DNA of 34,925 nucleotides. It comes from Eubacteriaceae bacterium. Lineage in GTDB: Bacteria > Bacillota > Clostridia > Eubacteriales > Alkalibacteraceae. Within the stretch, counting starts at the first letter, position 1. The number at the start of each line of letters is the position of its first letter. This document shows positions 24,484-33,052 of the stretch, piece after piece. The notes under the pieces are model-generated. The model saw nothing but the letters and a program-made list of their open reading frames with translations, searched no databases and was not told the DNA's origin. The DNA is taken from NCBI GenBank assembly GCA_013335935.1, contig JAAXUP010000015.1, forward strand, positions 1-34,925. Direction: 5' to 3'. A program made the position numbers and the translations under genes.

Positions 24484-26427
24484 ATGAAGAGATTTGGATT
24501 TTATCGAGTGGGGTGTGCTGTTCCTGAGGTAAGGGTAGCAGATTGCACATATAACAAAAATACCATGATTGAACTTATAAAAAAGGCACAGAAAAAAAAT
24601 GTGGATATCCTTTTGTTTCCTGAGCTTTCCATAACGGGATATACCTGTGGAGATTTGTTTTTTCAGAATTTGCTTTTAAGTAAAAGCGAGGAAGCTGTGA
24701 AAGAAATCGCTGCTTTTCTGGAGGATAAGGAAATTACAGTTGTATTAGGGGTTCCTGTCAAGGTTTCAGGCAGGATCTATAACTGTGCAGCAGTAATAAA
24801 TAAAGGGAAAATTCTTGGAATCGTGCCAAAAATATTTATCCCCGAATATAATGAGTTCTATGAGAAAAGATGGTTTTCCTCAGGGAAGGATCTTGAAGAG
24901 AACAGGCCCATAGAATATGCAGGACAGGAAATGCTGATGGGAAATAACATTCTTTTCTGCGATGCGGCAGACCGTGAATTTATTTTTGGGATAGAAATTT
25001 GCGAGGATCTATGGGTGCCAATCCCACCCAGCAGCCGGCATGCATTAAATGGTGCGGCACTGATCCTCAATCTTTCCGCCAGCAATGATCTGGTAGGAAA
25101 ACGGGAATACAGGGCTGAATTGGTAAAGCAGCAGTCTGCCAGATGTGTGGCATCTTATGCCTACGCATCTTCAGGATTCGGTGAGTCCACAACTGACGTA
25201 GTTTATGGGGGAGACGCAATGATCTCTGAAAATGGAACCATTCTTACAGAAAGCGAGAGATTCCTTTTCCAGTCTCAACTGATTTATGCCGATGTGGACA
25301 ATGAAAAACTCATCAATGACAGAATGAAGAAGCATTCCACATTTCGAAGCGCCAACAATGCAAATAATGAAAAATATGATTTCGTTGAATTCGCCTCAGG
25401 ACAGGATAAGCAAGAAATCCAACGAACTTTTCCCAAATTTCCATTTGTACCTTCTAAAAACAGCGACAGAAATAAAAGGTGCGAAGAAATCTTTAATATA
25501 CAGGTGACTGCCCTGGCTAAGAGGATCACTCATACCAGCACAAAAGCCCTTGTGGTAGGAATTTCAGGGGGTCTTGATTCTACACTGGCACTTTTAGCCT
25601 GTGTCAAAACCTGCGACAAGATGGGCATTGACAGAACCATGATTAAAGCTATCACCATGCCAGGCTTTGGGACCACCGACAGGACCTACAACAATGCTAT
25701 TGAACTTACAAAAAGGTTAAAAGTGTCACTTGAAGAGATTTCAATTAAGGCTGCTGTCATGCAGCATTTTAAGGATATCGGCCATGATCCTGATTTACAC
25801 AATGTGACCTATGAAAATTCACAGGCAAGAGAACGGACTCAAATTTTAATGGATATAGCCAATCGCGACGCAGGTCTTGTTGTTGGGACAGGGGATCTTT
25901 CGGAACTGGCTCTTGGATGGGCAACCTATAATGGTGATCACATGTCCATGTATGGCATAAACAGTGGAATACCCAAGACGCTGGTTAGATATCTGGTGAA
26001 ATGGATCGCAGACAACAGTCTTAAGGATGTAAAAGACATCCTTTATGATGTGCTTGATACCCCTGTAAGCCCTGAACTGCTTCCTCCGGACAAAGAGGGA
26101 AATATCGCACAAAAAACCGAAGAAGTTGTAGGACCTTATGAACTGCTTGATTTCTTTTTGTATTATATGGTGAGATTCGGATTCAGACCTGAGAAAATTT
26201 ATAGAATAGCACAGATCTCCTTTAAAGGAGAATATGACAAGGAAACGATTTATAAATGGCTTCGGAAGTTTTATGTCAGGTTTATCTCCCAGCAGTTTAA
26301 AAGATCATGCCTGCCGGATGGACCTAAAGTAGGATCGATAAACCTTTCCCCAAGAGGCGACTGGAGAATGCCGAGCGATGCATCCATGTCCCTTTGGCTT
26401 GAAGAGCTGGACTCAATGATTAAATAA
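24484..26427 (+). CDS. nadE: glutamine-dependent NAD+ synthetase
   Basis: Catalyses the last step of NAD synthesis, amidating nicotinic acid adenine dinucleotide with glutamine nitrogen. The 647 residues comprise an N-terminal nitrilase-type glutaminase (E47 in FPELSITGY, K116 in VPKIFIPEYNE, C173 in EICEDLW) and a C-terminal synthetase with the PP-loop SGGLDS (361-366) and the GTGDLSELALGWATYNGDH segment. All catalytic residues are present. ATG 24484 has GAGGGTG about 7 bases upstream. NAD metabolism links it with nnr just upstream, although region B lies between them. Confidence 0.97.
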   Translation: MKRFGFYRVGCAVPEVRVADCTYNKNTMIELIKKAQKKNVDILLFPELSITGYTCGDLFFQNLLLSKSEEAVKEIAAFLEDKEITVVLGVPVKVSGRIYNCAAVINKGKILGIVPKIFIPEYNEFYEKRWFSSGKDLEENRPIEYAGQEMLMGNNILFCDAADREFIFGIEICEDLWVPIPPSSRHALNGAALILNLSASNDLVGKREYRAELVKQQSARCVASYAYASSGFGESTTDVVYGGDAMISENGTILTESERFLFQSQLIYADVDNEKLINDRMKKHSTFRSANNANNEKYDFVEFASGQDKQEIQRTFPKFPFVPSKNSDRNKRCEEIFNIQVTALAKRITHTSTKALVVGISGGLDSTLALLACVKTCDKMGIDRTMIKAITMPGFGTTDRTYNNAIELTKRLKVSLEEISIKAAVMQHFKDIGHDPDLHNVTYENSQARERTQILMDIANRDAGLVVGTGDLSELALGWATYNGDHMSMYGINSGIPKTLVRYLVKWIADNSLKDVKDILYDVLDTPVSPELLPPDKEGNIAQKTEEVVGPYELLDFFLYYMVRFGFRPEKIYRIAQISFKGEYDKETIYKWLRKFYVRFISQQFKRSCLPDGPKVGSINLSPRGDWRMPSDASMSLWLEELDSMIK

Positions 26428-26438
26428 GATACAGAGAA

Positions 26439-26723
26439 TCAGATATCGTTTTTCTGTTTAAGTTTTTGGATCGCTGATTTGTAGCCGGTGCCGTATTTCA
26501 GGCATCGGCTTACCCTGCTTACGGTAGTAGAACTGGCTCCGATGAGTTCCTGAACCTCTGAAAAAGTTTTGCCTCTGGATAGATTCAAAGCGATTTCCAG
26601 GCGATGCTCCATATCTTCGATTTCTTTGATGGTGCACAAATCCTCCAGGAAGGAAAGGGTTTCCTCTTTGCTGTCAAGGGAAAGGATGCAGTTTATTAAA
26701 AGGTCAAATTTATTGATATCCAA
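26439..26723 (-). CDS. YerC/YecD family TrpR-related DNA-binding protein
   Basis: Small regulator of 94 residues with a TrpR-like helix-turn-helix: DLCTIKEIEDMEHRLEIAL, then GKTFSEVQELIGASSTTVSR VSRCLKYG forms the DNA-binding part. I place the start at TTG 26723, seven bases after GGAGG; a TTG five codons earlier overlaps that box. No tryptophan-binding pocket can be judged. Its stop is 11 bases from the end of nadE on the opposite strand, with no visible terminator between them. Targets are unknown. Confidence 0.88.
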   Translation of the reverse strand: MDINKFDLLINCILSLDSKEETLSFLEDLCTIKEIEDMEHRLEIALNLSRGKTFSEVQELIGASSTTVSRVSRCLKYGTGYKSAIQKLKQKNDI

Positions 26724-26922
26724 ATATGTTTCCTCCAATTTAAGACAATCTAAAGGTAATGCGTTATAATTAATAGCTGTAAGGTGAACTGTTAATACGA
26801 TTATACTTTATTAAAGTAAAGCAGTAAAGAAATAAATTCAAGGAGATCGTCCATTGGAGCAATACAAAACAGATGAAAGTATCATGGAACGGAATAATAT
26901 TTGGAATTAATTGTGGAATACA

Positions 26923-26931
26923 TGATATAAT
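26923..26931 (+). promoter_or_regulatory. extended -10 promoter for rodA
   Basis: TGATATAAT (TGn plus TATAAT at 26926-26931) lies 28 bases before the rodA ATG. TTGGAA at 26901-26906 is a possible -35 with a 19-base spacer. Confidence 0.55.
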
Positions 26932-26959
26932 CTGTAAACAATATATTTGAGGTGAATAA

Positions 26960-28081
26960 ATGGAGTTTATAAAATATTTAAAAAAGATGGATTACATACT
27001 GTTATTCACAGTATTCAGTCTGTTTGCAATTGGCATTTCAGCAATCAGGGTAGCAACCAACACTGAAAATTTCGTTGCAGGTGAGTCATCCACATACATC
27101 ACCAAACAGCTGGTGTCCTTTTCCATTGGGATCATTGCAATGCTGCTGATCATATTGCTGGATTACAAAACCCTTGAGCATTACTGGATGCATATTTTTG
27201 GTTTCGCGATCCTGGCACTTCTTTTAGTGTATGTGCCTGGGTTGGGGATCGTAAACAAGGGAACAAGAGGCTGGATCAATTTAGGTTTCATGGATCTGCA
27301 AACCTCAGAGATCGCTAAGATCGGGTTTATCATTGCTTTCGCGAAACTTCTTGAAAAACGGAAAAATAAACTGGATAGAATAACAGATATCATGATCCCG
27401 ATTCTATTCACAATCATTCCCGTATTTTTTGTATTTATACAACCGGATCTGGGACAATCTCTTGTTTTTATCGTGATCGCATCGGGTATGCTTTTTGTCG
27501 CCGGAATCAATATGAAGTACATCTATGGCGTACTTGGAGCCATGATCATCGGCTTTCCCATCATGTGGAATTTTTTCATGCAGGATTATCAAAAAAACAG
27601 AATCCTGACATTTTTAAATCCTACCCTGGATCCCTTGGGGAATGGGTATCATGCCATTCAGTCGATGATGGCCATCGGTTCAGGTCAAATCTTTGGCAAG
27701 GGGATAGCTGCTGAGAATACTATGACCAAGCTTAACTACCTTCCTGCCCAGTGGACAGATTTCATATTCTCTGTCATTTCTGAAACAGCCGGTTTCGTCG
27801 GCGCAACTGTAGTGGTACTTCTACTGGGACTTTTTCTTTACCGCCTGCTTAAGGATTCCAGGGATGCAAAAGATGAATTTGGAAGCCTGATTATCATAGG
27901 GGTATTTTTCATGTTCTTATTCCAGGTTTTCGAAAATATCGGGATGACTATGGGCATTATGCCCATTACGGGAATAACCCTGCCATTTTTAAGCTACGGG
28001 GGAAGCTCCCTAATGACCAACCTGATTGCTGTAGGCCTTGTGCTGAATGTACATATGCGAAGGTCGCATATTAGTTTCTAA
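26960..28081 (+). CDS. rodA: RodA/FtsW/SpoVE family peptidoglycan glycosyltransferase
   Basis: Polytopic membrane protein of the SEDS family that polymerises lipid II during cell elongation. The 373 residues show about ten hydrophobic segments. Family landmarks are visible: KGTRGWINLGFMDLQTSEIAK, FIQPDLGQSLVF with the catalytic-loop Asp, GIAAENTMTKLNYLPAQWTDFIFSVISETAGFVGA, and the C-terminal PFLSYGGSSLMTNL. The RodA form is favoured over FtsW by length and by the Q-WTDFIFSVI segment. The GAGGTGA box is about 7 bases from ATG 26960. It stands alone between two spacers. Confidence 0.93.
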   Translation: MEFIKYLKKMDYILLFTVFSLFAIGISAIRVATNTENFVAGESSTYITKQLVSFSIGIIAMLLIILLDYKTLEHYWMHIFGFAILALLLVYVPGLGIVNKGTRGWINLGFMDLQTSEIAKIGFIIAFAKLLEKRKNKLDRITDIMIPILFTIIPVFFVFIQPDLGQSLVFIVIASGMLFVAGINMKYIYGVLGAMIIGFPIMWNFFMQDYQKNRILTFLNPTLDPLGNGYHAIQSMMAIGSGQIFGKGIAAENTMTKLNYLPAQWTDFIFSVISETAGFVGATVVVLLLGLFLYRLLKDSRDAKDEFGSLIIIGVFFMFLFQVFENIGMTMGIMPITGITLPFLSYGGSSLMTNLIAVGLVLNVHMRRSHISF

Positions 28082-28175
28082 AAGCAGCTAGCTGTTAGGT
28101 GAATAGGTGAATAGCGATTAGCCAAAGACAAAAGCGTGGAAGTGTTGAAGTGTTGAAATGGTGAAAACCTGCAGA
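28082..28175 (+). repeat. mosaic intergenic repeat region C
   Basis: The block from 28117 (GATTAGCCAAAGACAAAAGC) through the TTGAAGTGTTGAAATG run to the REP-like hairpin at 28176 matches 5323-5382 phrase for phrase, so about 85 bases including the hairpin form one composite repeat. No gene is seen. The remaining spacer to 28287 is A-rich and ends with the GGAGG ribosome site of the next gene. Confidence 0.75.
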
Positions 28176-28199
28176 GTAGGGGCGAACATTGTTCGCCCG
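28176..28199 (+). repeat. REP-like hairpin 3 (GTAG + palindrome)
   Basis: GTAG precedes the perfect stem GGGCGAAC / GTTCGCCC with loop ATT, followed by GAAAAAAT. It differs from hairpin 1 (5383-5406) only in the loop. The A run after it is in the wrong sense for plus-strand termination. Confidence 0.65.
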
Positions 28200-28287
28200 A
28201 AAAAATATGCAAAAGTATTAAATAAAAACATTGAAAACAAAGGCTGAAAAAATAAGCTAACAGCGAACAGATAAACGGAGGAAAGTA

Positions 28288-30147
28288 ATGATAAATAAGA
28301 TAGATGTAATACTGCCAAGAGTAGAATCACCGGCAAGGTACACGGGCAATGAGTTAAATAGTATAAAAAAGGATCTTAGGGAAGACTTGATAAGATTCTG
28401 TTTTGCTTTTCCGGATATTTATGAAGTTGGGATGTCCCACCTGGGACTTCAAATCATTTATCAAATGCTTAATAAGGAAGAGAATATCTACTGTGAAAGA
28501 GTATTCGCGCCTTGGGTGGATATGGAGAAGGAATTAAGGGAAAACAACGTGCCGCTTTTTTCCCTTGAAACGAAGACATCCCTTAAGGATTTTGATTTTT
28601 TAGGATTTACCCTACAGTATGAGATGAGCTATTCGAACATTCTGAATATGATGAATATGGCAGGGATAACCCTTTTCTCCAGGGACCGAAAAGAGGATGA
28701 ACCGATCATTATTTTAGGAGGTCCCTGCGCCTATAATCCTGAACCTATGGCTGATTTTGCAGATATTATCCTCATCGGCGAAGGGGAAGAGGCAATCATT
28801 GAGCTGATGGAACTCTATGAAGAGTCCAAACAGGAAAAGCTCTCCAAAAAAGAGTTTCTTTTGAAAGCAGCACAGATATGGGGAATCTATGTGCCTTCAT
28901 TCTATGAAGTGCAATACAAGGAAGATGGTACTTTAAAGTCGTTTAAACCACTGATAGAAGGTGTGCCTGAAAAAATCAGGAAGCGGTTTGTAAAAGATCT
29001 GGATACGATGTATTTCCCGGAAACCATGATTGTTCCCTATCTTCAGGTGATCCATGACAGGATCCTACTTGAATTGTTCAGGGGCTGCACACGAGGCTGC
29101 AGATTCTGTCAGGCAGGAATGATCTACCGGCCCTTAAGGGAAAAGAGTCTTGAAGTCTTAAAACGGAATGCTGATCAATTGATCGAGAATACCGGGTATG
29201 AGGAAGTTTCCCTGTCGTCTCTTAGTACAACCGATTATTCCTGCCTTCCTCAGCTTACGGAATATCTCATCGATAAATATGAGGATAAAAAAGTTGCGGT
29301 GGGTCTGCCATCACTGAGGCTGGACAACTTTTCCATAGAGCTTGCCCAAAAAATTCAAAAGGTAAAGAAAACAGGGCTGACCTTTGCTCCTGAAGCAGGC
29401 ACTCAGAGGTTAAGGGATGTCATTAACAAAGGGGTTACAGAGGAAGAACTCATGAGCGCGGTAAAAAAAGCTTTTGAATCCGGATGGGGGAATCTGAAGC
29501 TGTATTTCATGATCGGACTTCCAACGGAAACGCTGGAGGATATTGATGGAATCATCGATCTGGCATTTAAAGTCGTGGATGAGTATGATAAGACGGAAAG
29601 CCCTCTTAAGAACAAAAAAGTCAGACTTTCGGTATCTACCTCATCATTTGTCCCAAAGGCGTTTACTCCATTCCAGTGGGTTGCGCAAAACAGCGCCCAG
29701 GAGATCAAAGATAAGCAAAGCTACATCATCCGAAATATGAGAAATAAAAAAATAGAATACAGCTGGCATGAGCCTTATGTCAGCAGGATGGAAGGGGCTT
29801 TCGCCAGAGGGGACAGAAGGCTTTCTCAAGTCATCTATAAAGCCTGGGAAAAAGGCTGCCGGTTCGACGGATGGAAAGATCATTTCAATTATGAAAGCTG
29901 GATGGCGGCGTTTCAAGAGACCGGATTAGACCCTGATTTTTATGCCCTCAGAGAAAGAGAGTACGAAGAACTCCTCCCATGGGATTTTATCGATATTGGC
30001 GTTACAAAAGAATTCCTGATCAAAGAGCATAAAAAGGCGATCAATGAGACAGTGACTGATTTTTGCAAATACAAATGCGTCAACTGCGGATTCAATGATT
30101 TTGAAGAAGGGTGGAGATGTGATGTATACAGCAAGAATGAAGTTTAA
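28288..30147 (+). CDS. TIGR03960-type B12-binding radical SAM protein
   Basis: Radical SAM protein of 619 residues with an N-terminal cobalamin-binding-like region (about 20-190; LGFTLQYEMSYSNILNMM, IILGGPCAYNPEP) and the radical motif CTRGCRFC (C267, C271, C274), followed by SLSSLSTTDYS and GLPSLRLDNFS. The C-terminal part has CKYKCVNCGF, a small Cys cluster. ATG 28288 has GGAGG 7 bases upstream. It overlaps by 26 bases the gene for its usual partner (TIGR03936 type). In many Clostridia this pair precedes rng and rplU; here gltX follows. The reaction is not established; a role in tRNA or ribosome modification has been suggested by context. Confidence 0.92.
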   Translation: MINKIDVILPRVESPARYTGNELNSIKKDLREDLIRFCFAFPDIYEVGMSHLGLQIIYQMLNKEENIYCERVFAPWVDMEKELRENNVPLFSLETKTSLKDFDFLGFTLQYEMSYSNILNMMNMAGITLFSRDRKEDEPIIILGGPCAYNPEPMADFADIILIGEGEEAIIELMELYEESKQEKLSKKEFLLKAAQIWGIYVPSFYEVQYKEDGTLKSFKPLIEGVPEKIRKRFVKDLDTMYFPETMIVPYLQVIHDRILLELFRGCTRGCRFCQAGMIYRPLREKSLEVLKRNADQLIENTGYEEVSLSSLSTTDYSCLPQLTEYLIDKYEDKKVAVGLPSLRLDNFSIELAQKIQKVKKTGLTFAPEAGTQRLRDVINKGVTEEELMSAVKKAFESGWGNLKLYFMIGLPTETLEDIDGIIDLAFKVVDEYDKTESPLKNKKVRLSVSTSSFVPKAFTPFQWVAQNSAQEIKDKQSYIIRNMRNKKIEYSWHEPYVSRMEGAFARGDRRLSQVIYKAWEKGCRFDGWKDHFNYESWMAAFQETGLDPDFYALREREYEELLPWDFIDIGVTKEFLIKEHKKAINETVTDFCKYKCVNCGFNDFEEGWRCDVYSKNEV

Positions 30148-30808
30148 AAAAGGCGAAGAGATCAAATACATTTCCCATTTGGATATGCAGCGGATGCTCC
30201 AGCGCACCCTGCGAAGAGCAGGAGTACCCATAAAATATTCCGAAGGCTTTAATCCTCATCCCAAGTTATCATTTGCAATGGCTATGGCGGTGGGAATGAC
30301 ATCGGATTGTGAATATGCTGATATTGAGCTTGAAGAATACATAGACCCTGAGGAATTTGTAAAAAAGGCTAATAAATCTGCACCCCAGGGGTTTATCATC
30401 ACGAAAGCGCTGGTGACGGAGGACAATATCCCGTCTCTTACTTCCCTGGTGGGATCAGCTGAATATATTTTAAATGGCGTTGTGTCAGAACATGGGACGC
30501 TGGACTTAATTCAATCGAAAATCCAAATGATTTTGGAAAAAGAAAGCATTACCATAAGAAAGCGAAATAAAAAAGGTAAGATGGGCATTAAGGAAATCAG
30601 ACCTATGATCTATACCTTCCAGGCAACTTCTGAGGAAGACGGTATGGTGAGCATAAGATGTTCAGTAGCCACAGGAAGCAAAGAAAACCTGAGACCTGAT
30701 GTGCTGATTGATCTTATTAATGAAGATGAGCTTTTAATCGACAAGGATAAGGGAATGGGCATTCACAGAGTTCTTCTGGGTAATGAAGAAAGAGAAGAGC
30801 TTCTGTGA
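30122..30808 (+). CDS. TIGR03936-type radical SAM-associated protein (DUF2344)
   Basis: Partner protein of the preceding radical SAM enzyme, 228 residues. The N-terminus MKFKKGEEIKYISHLDMQRM, RTLRRAGVPIKYSEGFNPHPK and LSFAMAMAVGMTSDCEYADIEL are the family landmarks. In many bacteria it is fused to the radical SAM protein; here it overlaps it. I chose ATG 30122, with GGAG 5 bases upstream; ATG 30095 would extend it by nine residues without a ribosome site. Function is unknown beyond the association. Confidence 0.92.
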   Translation: MYTARMKFKKGEEIKYISHLDMQRMLQRTLRRAGVPIKYSEGFNPHPKLSFAMAMAVGMTSDCEYADIELEEYIDPEEFVKKANKSAPQGFIITKALVTEDNIPSLTSLVGSAEYILNGVVSEHGTLDLIQSKIQMILEKESITIRKRNKKGKMGIKEIRPMIYTFQATSEEDGMVSIRCSVATGSKENLRPDVLIDLINEDELLIDKDKGMGIHRVLLGNEEREELL

Positions 30809-30859
30809 AAGTTAACAACGAAAAGAAAATAAACTAAATTAACTACAGGAGGAAGACTT

Positions 30860-32329
30860 ATGGTCAGAGTGAGATTCGCCCCAAGTCCAACAGGATATGT
30901 GCATATTGGTTCCCTGAGAACAGCATTATACAACTATCTTTTTGCTAAAAAAAATGAAGGGGTATACCTTCTTCGAATAGAGGATACCGACAGAACAAGA
31001 TTTGTTGAAGGCTCCTTCGAGAACCTGATCAAGTGCCTTGAAGAAACTGGAATCATCCATGATGAAGGACCGACTATTGTGGACGGAAAAATCATCGAGA
31101 AGGGCAGCTTCGGACCGTATGTGCAGTCCGCGAGACTGGATATTTACAATAAATATATTGCTCAGCTTATTGAGGAGAAACATGCCTATCATTGCTTCTG
31201 CTCAAGAGAAAGACTTGAGGAGTTAAGAGAGGATCAAAGGTCAAGGAACGAAACGCCAAAATACGATGGCCGCTGCAGGAATCTGTCAGCCGAGGAAGTC
31301 AATCAAAGGATCAAAAACGGCGAGGAGCATGTTGTAAGACTTAGAATGCCGGAGAATACCTCCCTTTCTTTTTATGACGAAGTCCGGGGCAATATCGATA
31401 TCAACAGCGACGAGGTTGACGATCAGGTGCTGATCAAGTCCGATGGATTTCCTACCTACCATTTTGCAGTCGTCGTGGATGACCATCTCATGGGAATAAC
31501 CCATATTATAAGAGGGGAAGAATGGCTGCCCTCCACACCCAAGCATATCCTATTATATGAAGCGTTTGGATGGGAAAAGCCAAATTATGTGCACCTGCCA
31601 AATATCCTGAATGCCGACAAGAAAAAACTCAGCAAGCGTCAGGGAGATGTTGCCGTTGAGGACTTTTTACGGAAAGGTTATCTGCCACAGGCCCTTATCA
31701 ATTATATTGCTCTTTTAGGATGGAGTCCGGAAGGAAACGAAGAAATATTTTCTTTGGAGGAACTGGCAGAACATTTCGATATCAAAAGGGTCAATAAATC
31801 GGGTGCGGTTTTTGATGTTGACAAGCTAAACTGGATGAATGCAGAGTATATCAGAAAAATGGGCATTGATGAACTGACTGAACTTTGTCTTCCCTATATG
31901 CTGGAAACCGGTTATATTACGGAAGACACGGTTAAAAATAATCTGGACTATGTGAAAATGATCGTTTCCACATTCACGGAAAAGCTCCATAAACTTTCAG
32001 ATATCCAAGGGGAAATGAAAAGTATCTTTGAATATGACGGAGAACTGGATGATGAAATGAAGGAGATCTTATCTGGTGAGACCGTAGCGCTTTTAGCGGA
32101 AACTGCAGCAGTTAAAGTTGATGCTGAAGAAAATATCACCCCAGAAACTCTTAAGAGGATCTTCAAGGAGATCCAGAAGGAACACGGAATCAAAGGGAAA
32201 AATCTATTCATGCCGGCCCGGGTGATCGTTACAAAACAGGTTCATGGATCAGATCTTATGATGATCATGTCCATCCTTGGGAAAGAGGAAGTTGTAAGGA
32301 GATTCAAAAGTTTTAACACTTTAGTCTGA
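30860..32329 (+). CDS. gltX: glutamate--tRNA ligase
   Basis: Class I aminoacyl-tRNA synthetase that charges tRNA-Glu. The 489 residues include the HIGH-type motif HIGS (15-18) in APSPTGYVHIGSLRTALYN, the CFCSRERL segment with a Cys/His-type zinc-site region, GEEWLPSTPKH, and the KMSKS-type motif KLSKR (256-260). The C-terminal third is the anticodon-binding helical part. GGAGGA is 8 bases before ATG 30860. Whether it is discriminating or also charges tRNA-Gln cannot be told; no gatCAB is in the window. Confidence 0.96.
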   Translation: MVRVRFAPSPTGYVHIGSLRTALYNYLFAKKNEGVYLLRIEDTDRTRFVEGSFENLIKCLEETGIIHDEGPTIVDGKIIEKGSFGPYVQSARLDIYNKYIAQLIEEKHAYHCFCSRERLEELREDQRSRNETPKYDGRCRNLSAEEVNQRIKNGEEHVVRLRMPENTSLSFYDEVRGNIDINSDEVDDQVLIKSDGFPTYHFAVVVDDHLMGITHIIRGEEWLPSTPKHILLYEAFGWEKPNYVHLPNILNADKKKLSKRQGDVAVEDFLRKGYLPQALINYIALLGWSPEGNEEIFSLEELAEHFDIKRVNKSGAVFDVDKLNWMNAEYIRKMGIDELTELCLPYMLETGYITEDTVKNNLDYVKMIVSTFTEKLHKLSDIQGEMKSIFEYDGELDDEMKEILSGETVALLAETAAVKVDAEENITPETLKRIFKEIQKEHGIKGKNLFMPARVIVTKQVHGSDLMMIMSILGKEEVVRRFKSFNTLV

Positions 32330-32341
32330 GGAGGGTCATCC

Positions 32342-32860
32342 ATGCAAATACTTGATAAGGTAGCGGTTTATTTTGAAAATTTCAAGGTGGTTCCAAGAGA
32401 ATCCATAACACTCAGCCCAGAAGTAAGAAAAATGTGCGAGAGAAATACCTGTGGAAATTACGGTAAAAGCTGGACGTGCCCACCTGCTCTGGCACCTATA
32501 GAGGAAATTCAGGACAAGTTCAACAGCTTCGAGCATTTCGTCGTTGTCTTTCAGGTGTATCCTCTGAAAAATAGCCTTGACTACAAGGGAATGATGGCAG
32601 GGGTGGAAGATTTCAAGGTCAGGATGAACCAGCTTCATCAGGAGCTTAAAGGCACGGATAGATACATGATGCTAGGCGCTGGTGGTTGCAATCTCTGCAA
32701 GGAATGTACTTATCCTCAAGCCCCCTGCAGAAGACCAGAGGATGCCATCGTCTCAGCAGAAGCCTACGGGATCGATGTTATGAAACTCATGAGAGAAAAT
32801 CACCTCAAATATAACAATGGCCCCAATACCGTCACATATATTGGTGGAATTTTATTCTAG
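32342..32860 (+). CDS. DUF2284 family Cys-rich metal-binding protein
   Basis: Protein of 172 residues with two Cys groups: C32, C37 and C46 in MCERNTCGNYGKSWTCPPA, and C116, C119, C122, C129 in CNLCKECTYPQAPC. The spacing suggests an iron-sulfur or other metal cluster. DUF2284 proteins are common in anaerobes; the role is unknown. The motif CxxCxxCTYP also occurs in the tail of the MoeA-like protein at 14249. ATG 32342 has GGAGGG about 8 bases upstream, 12 bases after gltX, so the two may be co-transcribed. Its stop codon lies in the hairpin at 32848-32878. Confidence 0.88.
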   Translation: MQILDKVAVYFENFKVVPRESITLSPEVRKMCERNTCGNYGKSWTCPPALAPIEEIQDKFNSFEHFVVVFQVYPLKNSLDYKGMMAGVEDFKVRMNQLHQELKGTDRYMMLGAGGCNLCKECTYPQAPCRRPEDAIVSAEAYGIDVMKLMRENHLKYNNGPNTVTYIGGILF

Positions 32861-32878
32861 CGAAGCTAGAATAAAATT
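32848..32878. repeat. 13-bp perfect hairpin over the DUF2284 stop codon
   Basis: AATTTTATTCTAG and CTAGAATAAAATT are exact reverse complements around CGAAG, and the stop TAG is in the left arm. There is no U tract. It may be chance duplication or a 3'-end stabiliser. Confidence 0.6.
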
Positions 32879-32937
32879 AGAGAACAGATAATAATTAATA
32901 GAGAACAGAACTAGAGAACAGATAATAATTAATAGAG
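32878..32937 (+). repeat. 26-bp direct repeat, two copies
   Basis: The same 26 bases, TAGAGAACAGATAATAATTA through ATAGAG, occur at 32878-32903 and 32912-32937 with period 34. Words of the same kind in inverted order (CTATTCTCTGTTAATTATTC) appear at 33041-33058, reaching the last codons of argH. Confidence 0.8.
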
Positions 32938-32950
32938 CATAGATGATGTG

Positions 32951-32984
32951 GAGATTTAAACCTGAAACGTTTAAATCTCTTTTT
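32951..32984 (+). terminator. intrinsic terminator of the gltX-DUF2284 unit
   Basis: The stem GAGATTTAAAC / GTTTAAATCTC with a 7-base loop is followed by TTTTT. Confidence 0.9.
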
Positions 32985-32985
32985 A

Positions 32986-33027
32986 TGTAAAAAAAAGAAA
33001 TCAGATGCTGTATTTGCATCGGATTTC
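32986..33027 (-). terminator. intrinsic terminator of argGH
   Basis: The stem GAAATCAGATGC / GCATCGGATTTC (one mismatch, 32997-33027) is followed on the minus strand by TTTTTTTTACA. Confidence 0.9.
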
Positions 33028-33052
33028 TCCCTAAACTATTCTCTATTCTCTG

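Noticed and set aside
26854-26910. Small frame of 18 codons starting TTG with AGGAG 8 bases upstream, before rodA
   Set aside because: It is very short, begins with a rare start and resembles nothing I know; the ribosome-like box alone is too weak.
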